Shown: positions 47,968 through 59,119 of the stretch, in pieces | Position numbering within the stretch: the stretch's first letter is position 1 | Layout: each line of letters starts with the position of its first letter | Assembly: GCA_022497155.1 (NCBI GenBank) | Contig: MU385738.1 | Span: forward strand, 124,001 to 188,000 | Direction of reading: 5' to 3' | DNA from: Whalleya microplaca | Lineage: Eukaryota > Ascomycota > Sordariomycetes > Xylariales > Xylariaceae | Length of the DNA: 64,000 bases | Made by a program: the position numbers and the translations under genes | The notes under the pieces: model-generated | What the model was told of the DNA's origin: nothing | Seen by the model: the letters and a program-made list of their open reading frames with translations, nothing else | Database searches by the model: none

Positions 47968-50610
47968 CAACCGTCGACGAATCCAGCAAGCCCACAGACC
48001 AGACGAATCCATTGAGTTATACATAACAGATTAATAACCCGATGGATGAGCTTAATAAGGTGCCATTGTACATGACAGCCATCCACACATCCGTGCTCTG
48101 CGGGTTGTTTTCGGAGTCTATCTCAAGGTCCGAGGGTTCCAGCGCCGAGGTCATGGGGCCACCCAGACAGCCGGGAAAGCCATCCGTTTCGAGCCCCATT
48201 TCAACTCTATTCTGATGGGGACACTGCGTCAGGGTATCTCACCTCCAGTAGCCGAGTAGGTATTCTTTTAACAGATTGATGTCTTTGATAAACTTGTCTT
48301 GCTGGAACCTAGAATAGCAAAGGGTTTAACTCGAGACAGCTCTTTCTATGCTCTTTATTGAGTGATGGCTGGCTAGATTGTCAAGTTGCATTATGGCCAT
48401 TGCTTTGTTATTCCTTAAAAGTGCTGCAATCATAGTACATATCTCTATCCTCACTACCGTCCGTCCCCAGATACAGATTCAAGCAGACGAGTCGGCTATC
48501 CTTCTGCACTATAGAAACTCTATTCGATCCCATGATGACGTATTAGAACAAAGTACCGTGCCAAGGATTTCCATGACTCGGGCTCGTGAGAACATAGGTA
48601 TGTGGAGGGGAATCATGTAACACCTCTATGTTTCGAAGGCTGTTAGGTATGTTTCCTTCAAGGGACGAGGTATCTTCCTACGATAGTGTTAACTACAATC
48701 GAGGCGGGGTCTATCTCGCGGTCAAAACCGGGTAAACTCCTACATCAGCGAAGAAGCCCATCCACAACCGGAGCAGCCGGTGTTCCACTAAGACAGTCAA
48801 GACCTTTGAAAGGTTTCTTGACATGCCGCAGAAGGATATCGGTGTCTCACTAGCGGATTTGCTTGAGTCGTGTTCTACAGTCTGACCTCTAGATAGTTAA
48901 CAGGTACGCCAGCTTGCTTAGCAGCAGTCATCGAACTTGCCAACCTCAACTAAGTCCCCGAGATATAGCAAGCTTGTGGATTACTTGAGATATCAAAATG
49001 ATAATGAATTTATTCTATCGGATCTTCTTAGTCTTCGGTGTTGTGTATAGTAGAATGCCTAAACTCGTCCCAATACTTAGAGACTTGACTTAAATGCTTC
49101 AACCCCAAGGTTTCCCATAGCCTTCAAGTATATATGACATCCAACAGTACACCATCTACAGAGCTTCCGTAGACCTTTAGTATCAAACATAACATCTACT
49201 CGATACAAATTGTTGAAGCCATTGAGGACTATCGCCGACCATTATCTCTGAGAGGACATCATCATATTTCTTTCCTCTAGTATATGCCCTCTCTCCCAGT
49301 TTAGCTCCATGAAAGGTGACCACGATAATAATAATAACACACCATAGGAGACCAAGAAAGTCTCGAAGCATTGCCTTCTCTTTTTCCCTTTTCCCTCTTC
49401 CCTTTTCCCTTTCCCTCCCCCCCTTTTCACCTTTGCCAAATTCCTAGACTGTCCCCCAAAATAGTATCAATCAATGCCATTATAGCGCCAAGGTGCTCCT
49501 TATACTGAACTTTGCTACAGGAAAGCCACACCACGGGAACATGCCCGAGGATTCATTCTCAATAATGACCACCTGAGAAGCAATATCATATACCGGAAAC
49601 CACGAGGTCCAAAGGCAAGTCAAGCCACAGCTTCTTTTCCGAGGCCCATAGACCTTGGTCTCCTCGAGTATCATAACTAGTCTCTTCTTCCTGTGATTTA
49701 TCCCAGAATTTAGACTCTGTAACTCGCGTAGATGTCCTACAGGAGATTGCAGTTCAGCAGGTGATATCTACAGATTTCGTCTCAGCCTCCAACGACGTTT
49801 CACCCAACTTTCCCTGGGTATGATACATTCAATATAGAATTTCTTAAATACTGGGGAAATATCGCCGCGGAGAGTCACCTAGGCAGCGGCTTTCAGCCCT
49901 ATCGTAGCATATGTGGCATGGGTCAACCGCTCTAGCTGGACGAACACATGATCGCTCACTGTTGTATTCTAGCGCACTTGAGATATAGGGCCTGTGGGGA
50001 CGAATGAGGTCTATGTGGCCCGGCAACGACGGTATTACCCCTTGACGAGTTCATAGAAGACAATAAAGCCACGAAGTGTGGTCTTCATCATCCAACGGCC
50101 AAGCAGTCGCATACACTACCAAAGGGCATATACTCAGACGAAAGGTATCTCCAACATCTCGGATATAAGTAGCGTGAATAGACAGAAACAGCAAATAGAT
50201 ATTAGAATATAAACAAGTGGCCTAGAAACGAGCGTCAACAACGCATGCAGGAACCACAGGGCATAGGCATAAGCCGAGCACGCTTCGGGATGCCGCAATT
50301 ATAGTGATATTTTCTTCTTTAAAAGCACATAGCCTAGCCAGCCGCCCTTCCAAAAAAAAAAAAGACCAAATTCGATAGTTGTTTTGCCTCGCAAACGCCC
50401 CCATTCTAAGCAAGGTCGCCGGATATCCCATTACTTTCCCATCCTAACGCGCCATCTCGTGTGTGTGTGTGTGCCCGCCTGCGTGGGAGTCTCCATTGAT
50501 TGGATCAGTGGAGGGGGGGTATCGTGCAGGACGCCGGCGTCTTTTCTCAATCCATCCGTTGTTCGCCAACCAGCCAGGTCGCGGAATACCTAGGTGAGCG
50601 CCTAGGTGGT
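47968..50610. other. Gene-poor region with probable gene remnants
   Basis: I found no complete gene. Exon-like fragments are present. On the minus strand, a GFPGCLGGPM / DVWMAVMYNGTLL frame at 48017-48199 is preceded by a KFIKDINLLKEYLLGYW fragment near 48310-48250. On the plus strand, a TFERFLDMPQKDIGVSLADLL frame ends near 48883. These could be decayed genes trapped beside the transposon block. A C/T-rich run lies at 49376-49430. Confidence 0.4.
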
Positions 50611-51084
50611 CTAGTGCCGGTGTCCGTTGTTGTTTGAGATCTCGACGATCTGGTCCTCCTCGATGGTGGCGAGGAACTCGGCGGTCCACACGGTGACCTC
50701 GTCGATGACCTTCTGCGGCGCCTTGGCTGCGAAGCCCCTATACAACAACAACGATCGTCAGTCTTACTGTCTAGAACACTTATCACAGCATCACGATGGC
50801 CAGACACACCCCGCATCGCACGTGGGTGGCATGCGATGGCGGGGTGCGTAGTAAGTAGCGACGTTGGAAAAGGAAGGGGGGTTGATGGAAATGACCACGT
50901 ACTTGATGAGCTTGTACTCGTGCGTGATGACGCCCCCCGCGGCGCGGATCTGGTCCATCGCGCGGCCTACGACATCGTCGCCCGTCTCGAAGGGGAAACT
51001 GACGATGATAGACTTCTGGGTATCGACGGCGAAAGCGCCGCTAGCAACGGCGAGGGCTGCGACGACGGTGGAGAGGACGCGCAT
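50611..51084 (-). CDS. Peptidase-inhibitor I9 (Pbi2-like) protein with signal peptide (2 exons, 102 aa)
   Basis: The gene is complement(join(50611..50737, 50903..51084)), 309 nt; the 165-nt intron begins GTACGT and ends TATAG. The first 19-20 residues (MRVLSTVVAALAVASGAFA) read as a signal peptide with an Ala-x-Ala cleavage end. The rest is a complete I9 fold: KSIIVSFPFETGDDVVGRAM, AAGGVITHEYKLIKGFAAKA, then ATIEEDQIVEI. This fold is the propeptide-like subtilisin inhibitor family, represented by yeast Pbi2 (proteinase B inhibitor, vacuole fusion). The conserved GG-xITHEY-LIKGFA core is intact. Cytosolic Pbi2 lacks a signal peptide, so this protein may be secreted or act in the secretory/vacuolar route. 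It could also be a stand-alone former propeptide. Confidence 0.9.
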
Positions 51085-53510
51085 GGTTGCGGCTGATGGA
51101 ATCGAATTGATTGAGAGTGGTTGGGTTGCGTGTGTGGCTTCGGTATGTACTTTACGTAGGTGAGGTTGCGATTCGTGTGTGTTTCGGCAGATGTGAATTG
51201 GCTGAATGCGGAACAATCAACTAATCAGTGCGAGCGTATGTACCTGCGTGCGTCGTGACGAATACTAAAGCAGAAAGTTGAAGATTATCCTATCCAACTT
51301 GTCGAAGGAAGATAGATGATTGTAGTTAGTAGGTAGGGAGAAGAAGGTAAGATGCAGAGTGTTTCGTTTGATGAACAAGTGTGTATGTGTATGTGTATGT
51401 AATAAGAATAGACGACTGAGCGTTGATGCTTTCCGCTGACGGAAACTTAGGCGGTTTTAGCTTTCCGTCGATCACCAGATCATCGGGCATTTCCCCCCCC
51501 CCCCCAAGAGCCGGGGTCCATCCGTCCTTCCGTCCTGGGGCTGGCCGCTGAATCGCTGATGGAGGGCAGGTGCTGGGGGCGGTTGGGCGTTCTGGGCTCC
51601 TCCCCTAACAGGCAGGTGGTGGGGCAGGTGGCGGGGCAGGTGGCGTTAGGGAGACCACGCGCCACCAAATAACCTACATATGCGCCTGCCTGCTGTACAA
51701 CCACTAACACCACGAACACCAGAACTGCCATCTCCCGGTCTGTCGGTCTGTCGGTCTGGTGTCACCAACTACATCCACTCTGCCTAGAGCATCGAGGGTC
51801 CGGGTTATCCGCAAAATCCAAGAGTCATAAACCATATGGTTCTATGATCTTTTCAGAAACATGCCATAGGTAAAGTCAAGCAGTTATAAGCACGTCTCTT
51901 CTACCTGGTAACTAGTTTGTGTTAATGGGCAAAGTGATCGAAGAATTTAGCATACCGCCATTACTCGGTTGAGGTGATCATATTACCGCCGTTCAGTAGG
52001 AGAGCTATAATGCTACAAGGAATTATATGAAGTGTGAGGGGATATACTATAAATTTCTCAATGTCAAAATCATGACTACAGCAAGACGACGTCTGTGAAC
52101 ACAAAGTTCTAATTTGCTTGTTTATGGACACCTTAGCAAATAGTAAAACGGACACCTCAGTACATATCAAAGAACACCTACCTATTTGCAAATTGCACTT
52201 TCCAATTGAACCTTAAAAAAAGGGGTTGCGGACCAATATTCTATAAATGGTGGTCTCGCTATATCATATGAATCTTGGGTGCAAGACAAGATTATGCAAC
52301 AAGATTGTACCTTTTAGGATTCAATCTTTGCAGTGCCGAGGGAGCGAATCATGAAGCCGTTAAACATAAATGGTGCTGTGGTTGCAAAGTGTCTCCTGGG
52401 CTTGAAGTGTTGGGCCTTACTTTTGATGCTAATCATTCGCAGGTTCCGAAGTCGAGAGCTACTAGACCATTTCTAGACTATGTGGCATTTTACTTTTCTT
52501 ACTTCACTGAAGTTCCCAACGAATTTGAAGCGAAAACTAAAATTGATAGTTGCATTGCACCACGCGGCTATCCTGTCTAGAGTCTTCACTAGAAAAGGGG
52601 TAAAGGGGCGACGGTCGGTGTGCGGACTTCACGATTAAATTTGGGGGAAGAGGGGGTATTAAGTGAGAACCTGAAATATTGACGGACTGCCATGGAAATA
52701 TAAATCTCGATAGTTTTCAATTACTTAGTAGTAGTCATCCATTTGTAGAAGTGTGCATTGCCTGTAGAGGACCGACGTATACACACATATTTAGCAAGCC
52801 ATTTTCCCTCTGGCATAGCATATTGACTCATACATAAGGTGCTTTTTTCCCATTTTAGATTTCATGCGAACCCGCCTCCTCAATGCAACCTATGTTTCCT
52901 AGCCTTGTTGAACATTTTATGTTTCTTTCCCTTTTTTTTGCCCTGATGATGATCCGATGAGATGCCCCGCCCCTTGCCCCTTGCCCCTTTTCCTGTTTTT
53001 TTTTATAAGCAACACCGGTTGCTAATGCACCTTCCCCCCCTCCCGACAGACAGACTTAGCTGTCATTGACCATGCGAGTAAAATCCCCCGCCGGCTGATC
53101 CTCAAACAATCTGATACCTTAAATGACAGTAATCCACCCAATATGTCGACATATTGGAATGCCCGGTATTAACCAGGACAACTCAGAGCCAAGTGAACAA
53201 CGGAGAGGTTTCACTTGGGATGACACCACCTAAACGACACTAGATTGTAGCTACCTAGAAAGTCTAAGGCTATTATTGTCAGTCTAACGTCTAGCCTCCA
53301 TGATGCCAGCGCCATTGGCATTGTACCAATGAAACCTGCAGGCCATATTCGAATAAACGCTCAAGGCCATGGGGATAATAATAAAAAAAACCGCCTTTAT
53401 TATCTTGATTTTGCCATGAGCGATTATCCTGTGCGGTAGGCGAGTGCACTGAGGCTTATTGGTCGGCCAGGGGGGGCAGCAGTTCAACTGTTTTGGGGTC
53501 TATTGGCATT
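51085..53510. other. Intergenic, no gene seen
   Basis: About 2.4 kb. It holds the upstream region of the I9 gene (TATGTG/TGTATG repeats near 51380-51400) and a C14 run at 51491-51505. Further features are GGCAGGTGG repeats near 51610-51650 and CCTTGCCCC repeats near 52970-52992. Open frames lack coding character. Confidence 0.5.
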
Positions 53511-55169
53511 TTACAGCTCGGCCCCGAAGCTCGACGCATCCTCTTCTTCCTCTCCGCCACTAACGGATGGTGAAGACTGATTGTTGAACGGGGTCGGCCG
53601 GTTCACCGTTGCGGGGACGTAGCGATCAAAGGTGAGATCTTCGAGGTGCATCATGTAAGGGATCCTGCAAAACGACTTGCCGCCACGATGCTTGCAGTCC
53701 GTGTTCTGGCAAATATGGCCCTGCACGCAGGCCGCATTTCTGCATTTGTCGCGCTTCGCACAGGGTAGCGAGCGTGACAGCCATTCGAGTGCCGGCTTGA
53801 GGTCTTCGTGGAGCGGGTCGTGGTCGTACTCGCAGTTCTCGTTAACGCAGGAGCCCGTAAGGTGCTTATTATTGCAGAGTTTGCGACCCATGGTTCGATC
53901 TTTGAGTCGGTACATGGCGTCGCTGCTTGGGGGAGGTATGTAGGGATCCAGGCGCTGTTCAGCCTTATTAAGTGCTACATACCCTTCCGGTATTTCATTC
54001 TTCTTGGGTAATTGGGAGAAAGGGTTGATAATAGCAAGGGTTGGATCCAATGCTGAATTCTCTCGCAATCTACCGCCCGTCTCGGCCGAGTTACTGAACC
54101 CATTCATGAGCTCCTCTTCCGTCCTTGAATTTCGAGCCGCATGGAAAGGGAACGACGCTTGATTGTTCATATGGGAGTTTGAGAGCCTCCCAGTAATGTG
54201 CAAATTCTTACAACCTTTGCCATACTTGCATTTACCGAGCGGAAAGAATTGACAAACTTTCTGTGCCTCGTTTGTTAACGGCGCTCCTGCCTGCTGTAAT
54301 GGGATAGTAGGCGATGATGCGGTTGCCATCGTTGTAGATTTACTTATTGATGACGATGTTCTGGAGTATATTGAAGTCGAGCCAAGGGTGGTCGTACGAA
54401 AGACACCGGGTAGTTCTTCGATGCCTAAACCGAGTTTGGTGAATTCATCGTGGAAGAGAAGGCCAGGAGTGGTAAGGAGGGTGATCCTTTCTCGGTTACC
54501 TCTGTATGGCGTGAGCTCGGACACATAGCCCACATCGTGGCAAGCTGCAAAGTAAATATGTTTGCATTGGGCATTTTCGGCAAAAAGGCGCAGCATAGAG
54601 CGAAGCTTAAAGTCGGCATTTTCCTTAAGCTCCCCGGCGTCGACAAAGTCGGTGAGGCCATAAGACCTGGTGAAGCTTGCCGTGAAGGGCGCCAGCGAAC
54701 GTTTCTCGGGGCCGCAAAGATTGGCCTTGGATAGAGTCTTGGATAAGCCGACAAGATTTGCGTAGACACGGACCAGGATCTCGCAACTATCGAGTCCCTT
54801 TCGTCGTAGACTGGCTTTAATGGTGTCGTTCAGTAGTTGTGCAGCTCTGCTTCCGCCCTCGGAACCGGCAGCGAGTAAGTCGTCGTTGAAAACATAGCCA
54901 TCCCCATCCACCAAAACTAGGACAAACGGATTTCGCTCTTGGCTACGTGCCATCTGCTTGTACCGCTCTCTTCCTTCTCTCTCCTCTTCATAATCGCTCT
55001 TGAGACGCCTGTAGTCATCAATGAGTGTGGCATAACGCTCCAAGATCTCCGACAGAGTGTTATTCTGTCGGTACTCAGCCAGCTGTTGAGCGGCCCTACC
55101 GATTTCCTTCTCGCTCAGCATCCTACCTGGATGTGATTTCTGCCTCTCGAAATCGGGTAGCAGGACCAT
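53511..55169 (-). CDS. CCCH zinc-finger protein with PIN/NYN-like domain (552 aa, intronless)
   Basis: The start is the ATG at 55169 (MVLLPDFERQ); a longer frame upstream begins only with TTG. Residues about 20-75 are a coiled coil (ILERYATLIDDYRRLKSDYE). Residues about 80-260 form a PIN/NYN-like domain with acidic positions in VLVDGDGYVF (D88, D90), NADFKLRSML (D186) and ACHDVGYV (D212). CCCH fingers follow: C-x7-C-x5-C-x3-H (about 306-324, CQFFPLGKCKYGKGCKNLH), C-x8-C-x4-C-x3-H (about 432-450), and a Cys/His-rich cluster to about 505 that probably forms further fingers. The end is acidic (SGGEEEEDASSFGAEL). This order matches a fungal family of tandem CCCH proteins with an N-terminal DUF7923-type domain. 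RNA binding, perhaps RNA cleavage, is inferred. Confidence 0.85.
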   Translation of the reverse strand: MVLLPDFERQKSHPGRMLSEKEIGRAAQQLAEYRQNNTLSEILERYATLIDDYRRLKSDYEEEREGRERYKQMARSQERNPFVLVLVDGDGYVFNDDLLAAGSEGGSRAAQLLNDTIKASLRRKGLDSCEILVRVYANLVGLSKTLSKANLCGPEKRSLAPFTASFTRSYGLTDFVDAGELKENADFKLRSMLRLFAENAQCKHIYFAACHDVGYVSELTPYRGNRERITLLTTPGLLFHDEFTKLGLGIEELPGVFRTTTLGSTSIYSRTSSSISKSTTMATASSPTIPLQQAGAPLTNEAQKVCQFFPLGKCKYGKGCKNLHITGRLSNSHMNNQASFPFHAARNSRTEEELMNGFSNSAETGGRLRENSALDPTLAIINPFSQLPKKNEIPEGYVALNKAEQRLDPYIPPPSSDAMYRLKDRTMGRKLCNNKHLTGSCVNENCEYDHDPLHEDLKPALEWLSRSLPCAKRDKCRNAACVQGHICQNTDCKHRGGKSFCRIPYMMHLEDLTFDRYVPATVNRPTPFNNQSSPSVSGGEEEEDASSFGAEL

Positions 55170-56870
55170 TGACTGGCCACAATATGGATGCAAAATTAAT
55201 AATGATTAGGAAAATTGATCAACACTAGATTTTTCCGACCTCATTTGTCTCTCAGGCATACATAGCAAATTGAGGGATCAAACGGTGTGAAGACTGTCAG
55301 TGAAGTGAGACAAACTTTCTTTGACACTGCACATTCAAGTGGCTTTGTGCTAGCTGGAGATGTGGGTAGTGCGCTAAAACCTCGGTAGAACGCTGAAATA
55401 GCACCTGAGCACCCGATTACCGGAACAGGACCCTCTTCACTGACATCCAGCTGCAACTTGCGCAGTACCTAGGGCCTGGGCAGCTGGGTATGTATGTATG
55501 TACTACAGCCACAAACTGATCTATCATCTATCGTATGTGCCCCTTTCAATATTATTCAAGCCTCAACAAACTTCAAAGTGATCTTCAAGAGGGGAGTAGA
55601 ACGGACAATGCTCCAGAACCCCCTCGAAGTTTGAAGAACGACTTCACGGTGCACCATCATAGATCTTTGTACTAAGTATCCTGGGTGATGTTCTCAGGGC
55701 ATAAAGCTATAAGCCTTCAGACTGTGACTTTGGGCATTAACGAGTCCTGGTTTCTTTCTATCGGAGCTTTCTATTATGCACGGCAGTTGGACAACAATAA
55801 CTTACATACGTATGTCCACCTCGCTTGCAGCCCACAACTGGATCTCATGCTCCGACAGCCCGAGTGGATTCTTATAGCGCCAAGCGCACCATACAAGCAT
55901 CAATCACAACGGCTATAGCCGGGATCATCGGGTGGCCCATCTAGATAGATCCGCTGGTACCGGCCTACGTCATGGTGATCTGGCTGGATAAGTGCTTGAA
56001 ATGCTCTTTGACAAGACGGCATCTCCGGCGTACAGTCGAGTGTTTCGCCGAATTACCACCCAGCAATATGCCAGGTCTCAATTACCTATTCTATAAGTGT
56101 CGTAGTAAGTCTTGTTATCTAAGGTAATTATTGCACTTGTGCGCCGTACTTTTGTTGTTGGAAAGTCTCTTCCCTTGTATACAATATACGATTAGCACAA
56201 ATCGTCCGTGGCTCTAGTGCTAAAAAATGAGAAAAGCATGGCCTCATACACCAGTGTTTCAAGAGTTGGGTAGTGATGTATAGCCCTCGTGATAATTACA
56301 CCATTGAATGCGTTTCTCCAATAGGGACTTGGCAGTATTAAATCGAAGACATTTGGTAATATCGGGATGTGATAAAGTTGTGGAGAAGAGCCTACTAAAA
56401 TCTGACAAGGAGGTGACCATTTGCCTATGGTGTAATGGGAGAGACTGGTCTTTTACAACACAAAGTTTTAGACTACGTGCGGGGGAAGTAAATAAAAGGT
56501 ATATATCTCCCTTGACGAAGCTATTTGCTATTTACAAAAGGACAAGAATTGCACAAGGAAATCTGAAGTCCTAGTGTGGGACTTAAGTGGGATAGTGACC
56601 ACACACTGATAACTTTACCATTTCCCTCTTCCAAAGTCCCTTGTACAAGGTTAGCTTTTTTGCATCTTTAATGATACTAGAGATTCGTTAGTGGCTTGAA
56701 AATGACAGAATATTGTATGATCCATTTGTTTAGACACATGTGAAAGCATATGTGACTGTTCATATAGGGCTACAGGGCTGAAAATGAGCCTATAGATGGC
56801 TGCCGCCTATACATAAAAAGGGGCTCTGTTCCCCTTTCGGTAATTTTGCCATGCGCTTCGCCTAGCCATT
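55170..56870. other. Intergenic upstream region, no gene seen
   Basis: It includes the promoter side of the CCCH gene. A minus-strand open frame at 55241-55456 without ATG lies just upstream and could be a 5' UTR exon. No other support is seen. Confidence 0.45.
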
Positions 56871-57430
56871 ATGCACCTTATAACTTGGCCCTATGTTGGC
56901 GGAGACATAATGCATGATCTATCCATGGCCATGCCAGTTTCGTGTTTTGACAAGTTGTTCAAAATTATTGTGCTCTCTTCTCCTGACGGAGTATATACAA
57001 GCAGAGCTCCCCAACCTGAATACCTACGGTGGAGCCCAGGGGCCTATAGACGATCCATAAAAAAAGGTGATATTTATGCCATTGAACCTGAAGGCTTTTG
57101 CAACCTCGTCAGTGGATGCCGCAGTAAGATATGGTGGGGATATTTCTGTGCAGGAAACAATCCAGATGACTGGCAGCTGCTCATTGGCTAGGGCTGTATA
57201 ACAATACCTCAAACCTTGAAGGGGAGTCGTCGTTTCTAACGTGAATATCTGGCACTAACATCAATTCGTTTTCCTTAGAACAACATCATCCAAGATACAA
57301 ATCCATTCTCACGAAGCAGGCTGAATTATCCTATAAATATACCTATCCGCAGTTCAAAGCCACTGGAAATTCCGATTTCCAGGAGGCGTATGACTTTTAT
57401 GGCATTGAATGCACGCAATGCTATAGGTAG
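56871..57430 (+). CDS. Candidate small two-exon gene (about 135 aa, weak)
   Basis: The model is join(56871..57122, 57280..57430) with donor GTAAGA, acceptor CCTTAG and continuous frame. The predicted protein starts MHLITWPYVGGD and joins VSGCRKQHHPRYKS across the junction. It ends with an aromatic, Cys-containing C-terminus (TGNSDFQEAYDFYGIECTQCYR). There is no clear signal peptide and no recognised domain. The unspliced first exon also ends in a stop at 57191, giving an alternative of 106 aa. Codon use is not strongly biased, so this may be a decayed gene. Confidence 0.3.
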
Positions 57431-59119
57431 GCCTTTGAATTATAATCTTGTAGTATATCTGTACGACGTGAAAGCTCCTATTAAACGTTATCAAGACAGT
57501 TTGTGAATATAGTTAAATCACATAACCTAACGCTAGACTCTGGATAATTAATGCCACACCAAATGTAATGTGAAATTCTGAAGGCTATCACAACTACTTC
57601 GCTTGTAACAAGGGCGCCCACATAAATCATATACTTCAAAATTATAAGCTGACGAAGACCTTAGTCTTCGGTAATAGTATAAACGTGTATAAAAGATGGC
57701 TAGAAACCCCCACTCTCTAATGTAACACATAAGAATCATATATATATGAAGAAGATTATTGGGCGGTCTAAACATTACTATAAGGGCTGAGCGACTAGGT
57801 GTAGGTTTGAATCTCTCAGACCACCCAATAGGCCTAACGAGAATACTACTTCAGTTCAGGCAGCCAGATCTGCCTCCGCTCCAAATTCAAGTGAAGAACG
57901 GAGTTCAATTTTATGATGTTTAACCAGTTGATATATACAATCGATAACAATATATTCGTGGTATTTTGCGCAACCGCATAGTCGAGGTCCTAGTAGCGTA
58001 TCTATAGACTAAAGTCCATCAGTGGTGTATATGGAGTTTAACTATAATCTCGTTATTATTAACCTTAGAAAGACAACTTTAATCATACGACACTCGCTAC
58101 GGTGCTTTGTGCACGGCAATTTTGCGGCAAAGCAACCATCGTATTCCCGATATCGCAGTAATACCAGTCATGGATCCGCTTTCTCCTAGGATAAAGTAGA
58201 CATAGTAGATGTCCCAGCAGCTTCAACAATGCATGGGAGGCATAACTAGGGCAAAATTACCTCCGATGCGCAGAGTCAAGCTTGCATATGTCGGGATTGC
58301 GATACTCTGGTCTATCTTCCGTGCCTCGTGCACTAGCGCCATAGAGGAGGTACTTGCATTGCACCCCCTTATCTCCTAGGTATCCCGAGACCACGTGTAA
58401 GCCAAACTCTTAAATATTCGGGATCTACGATGTTTACGTACATATATTCTATTCCAGCGGCACTCCCCAAGAACACAACATGTGATGTCTCAAGGGACTG
58501 CTCCAAGTATAACTCTTGTTTTATAGAACTTCATTCCCCTTCCCTCCCCTCCCAACCATCTCTGTTTCATACACCTGCTCTAGGTTCTCAACCGGCAACG
58601 ACAATTAGTTAACTGCCTAGTCTTTTGAAGATCACTTATGATGTAGACCTCACCTTCTTTTCGTAATAGCCCCACTTAACCAATCAATTAAGCTTTTAAG
58701 TGGATGTGATAACTGAGCGGTGAACAACTGGTGGATTATCGAATCGAGCTAGGGGTTGCTTACACAAAAAAGACCCGAGTTTCCACATATGATACCTGGA
58801 GCCGATTGGGCGGGTAGGTTCTCGTATGATGGATAAGGAAAAGGTGAAGATTCTTTTGACCGCCGAGCTAGGTCTGGATTCCCTAGAACAGCAGACTAGT
58901 TGCCTATTTGGGGAAACGTTTGGGCAACTACAGGTGAATAGCCCGAGAACAGAAATCGGGCAGAAAGTGATGGACGAGGTTGATCAACTGTAGAATAGCG
59001 GGGTGTTGATCCCAGTCGTTTAAAAGCCTGCAAGTATCTCGACCCGAATACCTGGTTCTATGAGCATCCTGTACTATAATATCTTGAAAGTTTAAAGAGT
59101 AGAATCCCAAGTACCTTGA
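57431..59119. other. Intergenic, no protein gene seen
   Basis: Mixed-composition sequence. The only structured element noted is the tRNA-like hairpin at 57759-57828. Confidence 0.5.
57759..57828 (+). other. tRNA-like hairpin segment (possible tRNA relic)
   Basis: A 70-nt segment is bounded by TTGGGCGGTCT (57759-57769) and AGACCACCCAA (57818-57828), which pair over 11 positions with a single mismatch. Inside is a box B-like GGTTTGAATC at 57804-57813 at about the expected distance from the 3' side. A box A and the D and anticodon arms are not evident, so a working tRNA is unlikely. A tRNA-derived relic or a chance inverted repeat is possible. Confidence 0.25.

Noticed and set aside
51480..51731. 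Minus-strand frame over a C-run and GGCAGGTGG repeats
   Set aside because: Low-complexity origin; no conserved features.
52275..52580. 101-codon plus-strand frame
   Set aside because: It starts at TTG, has no recognisable domain and lies in otherwise non-coding sequence.
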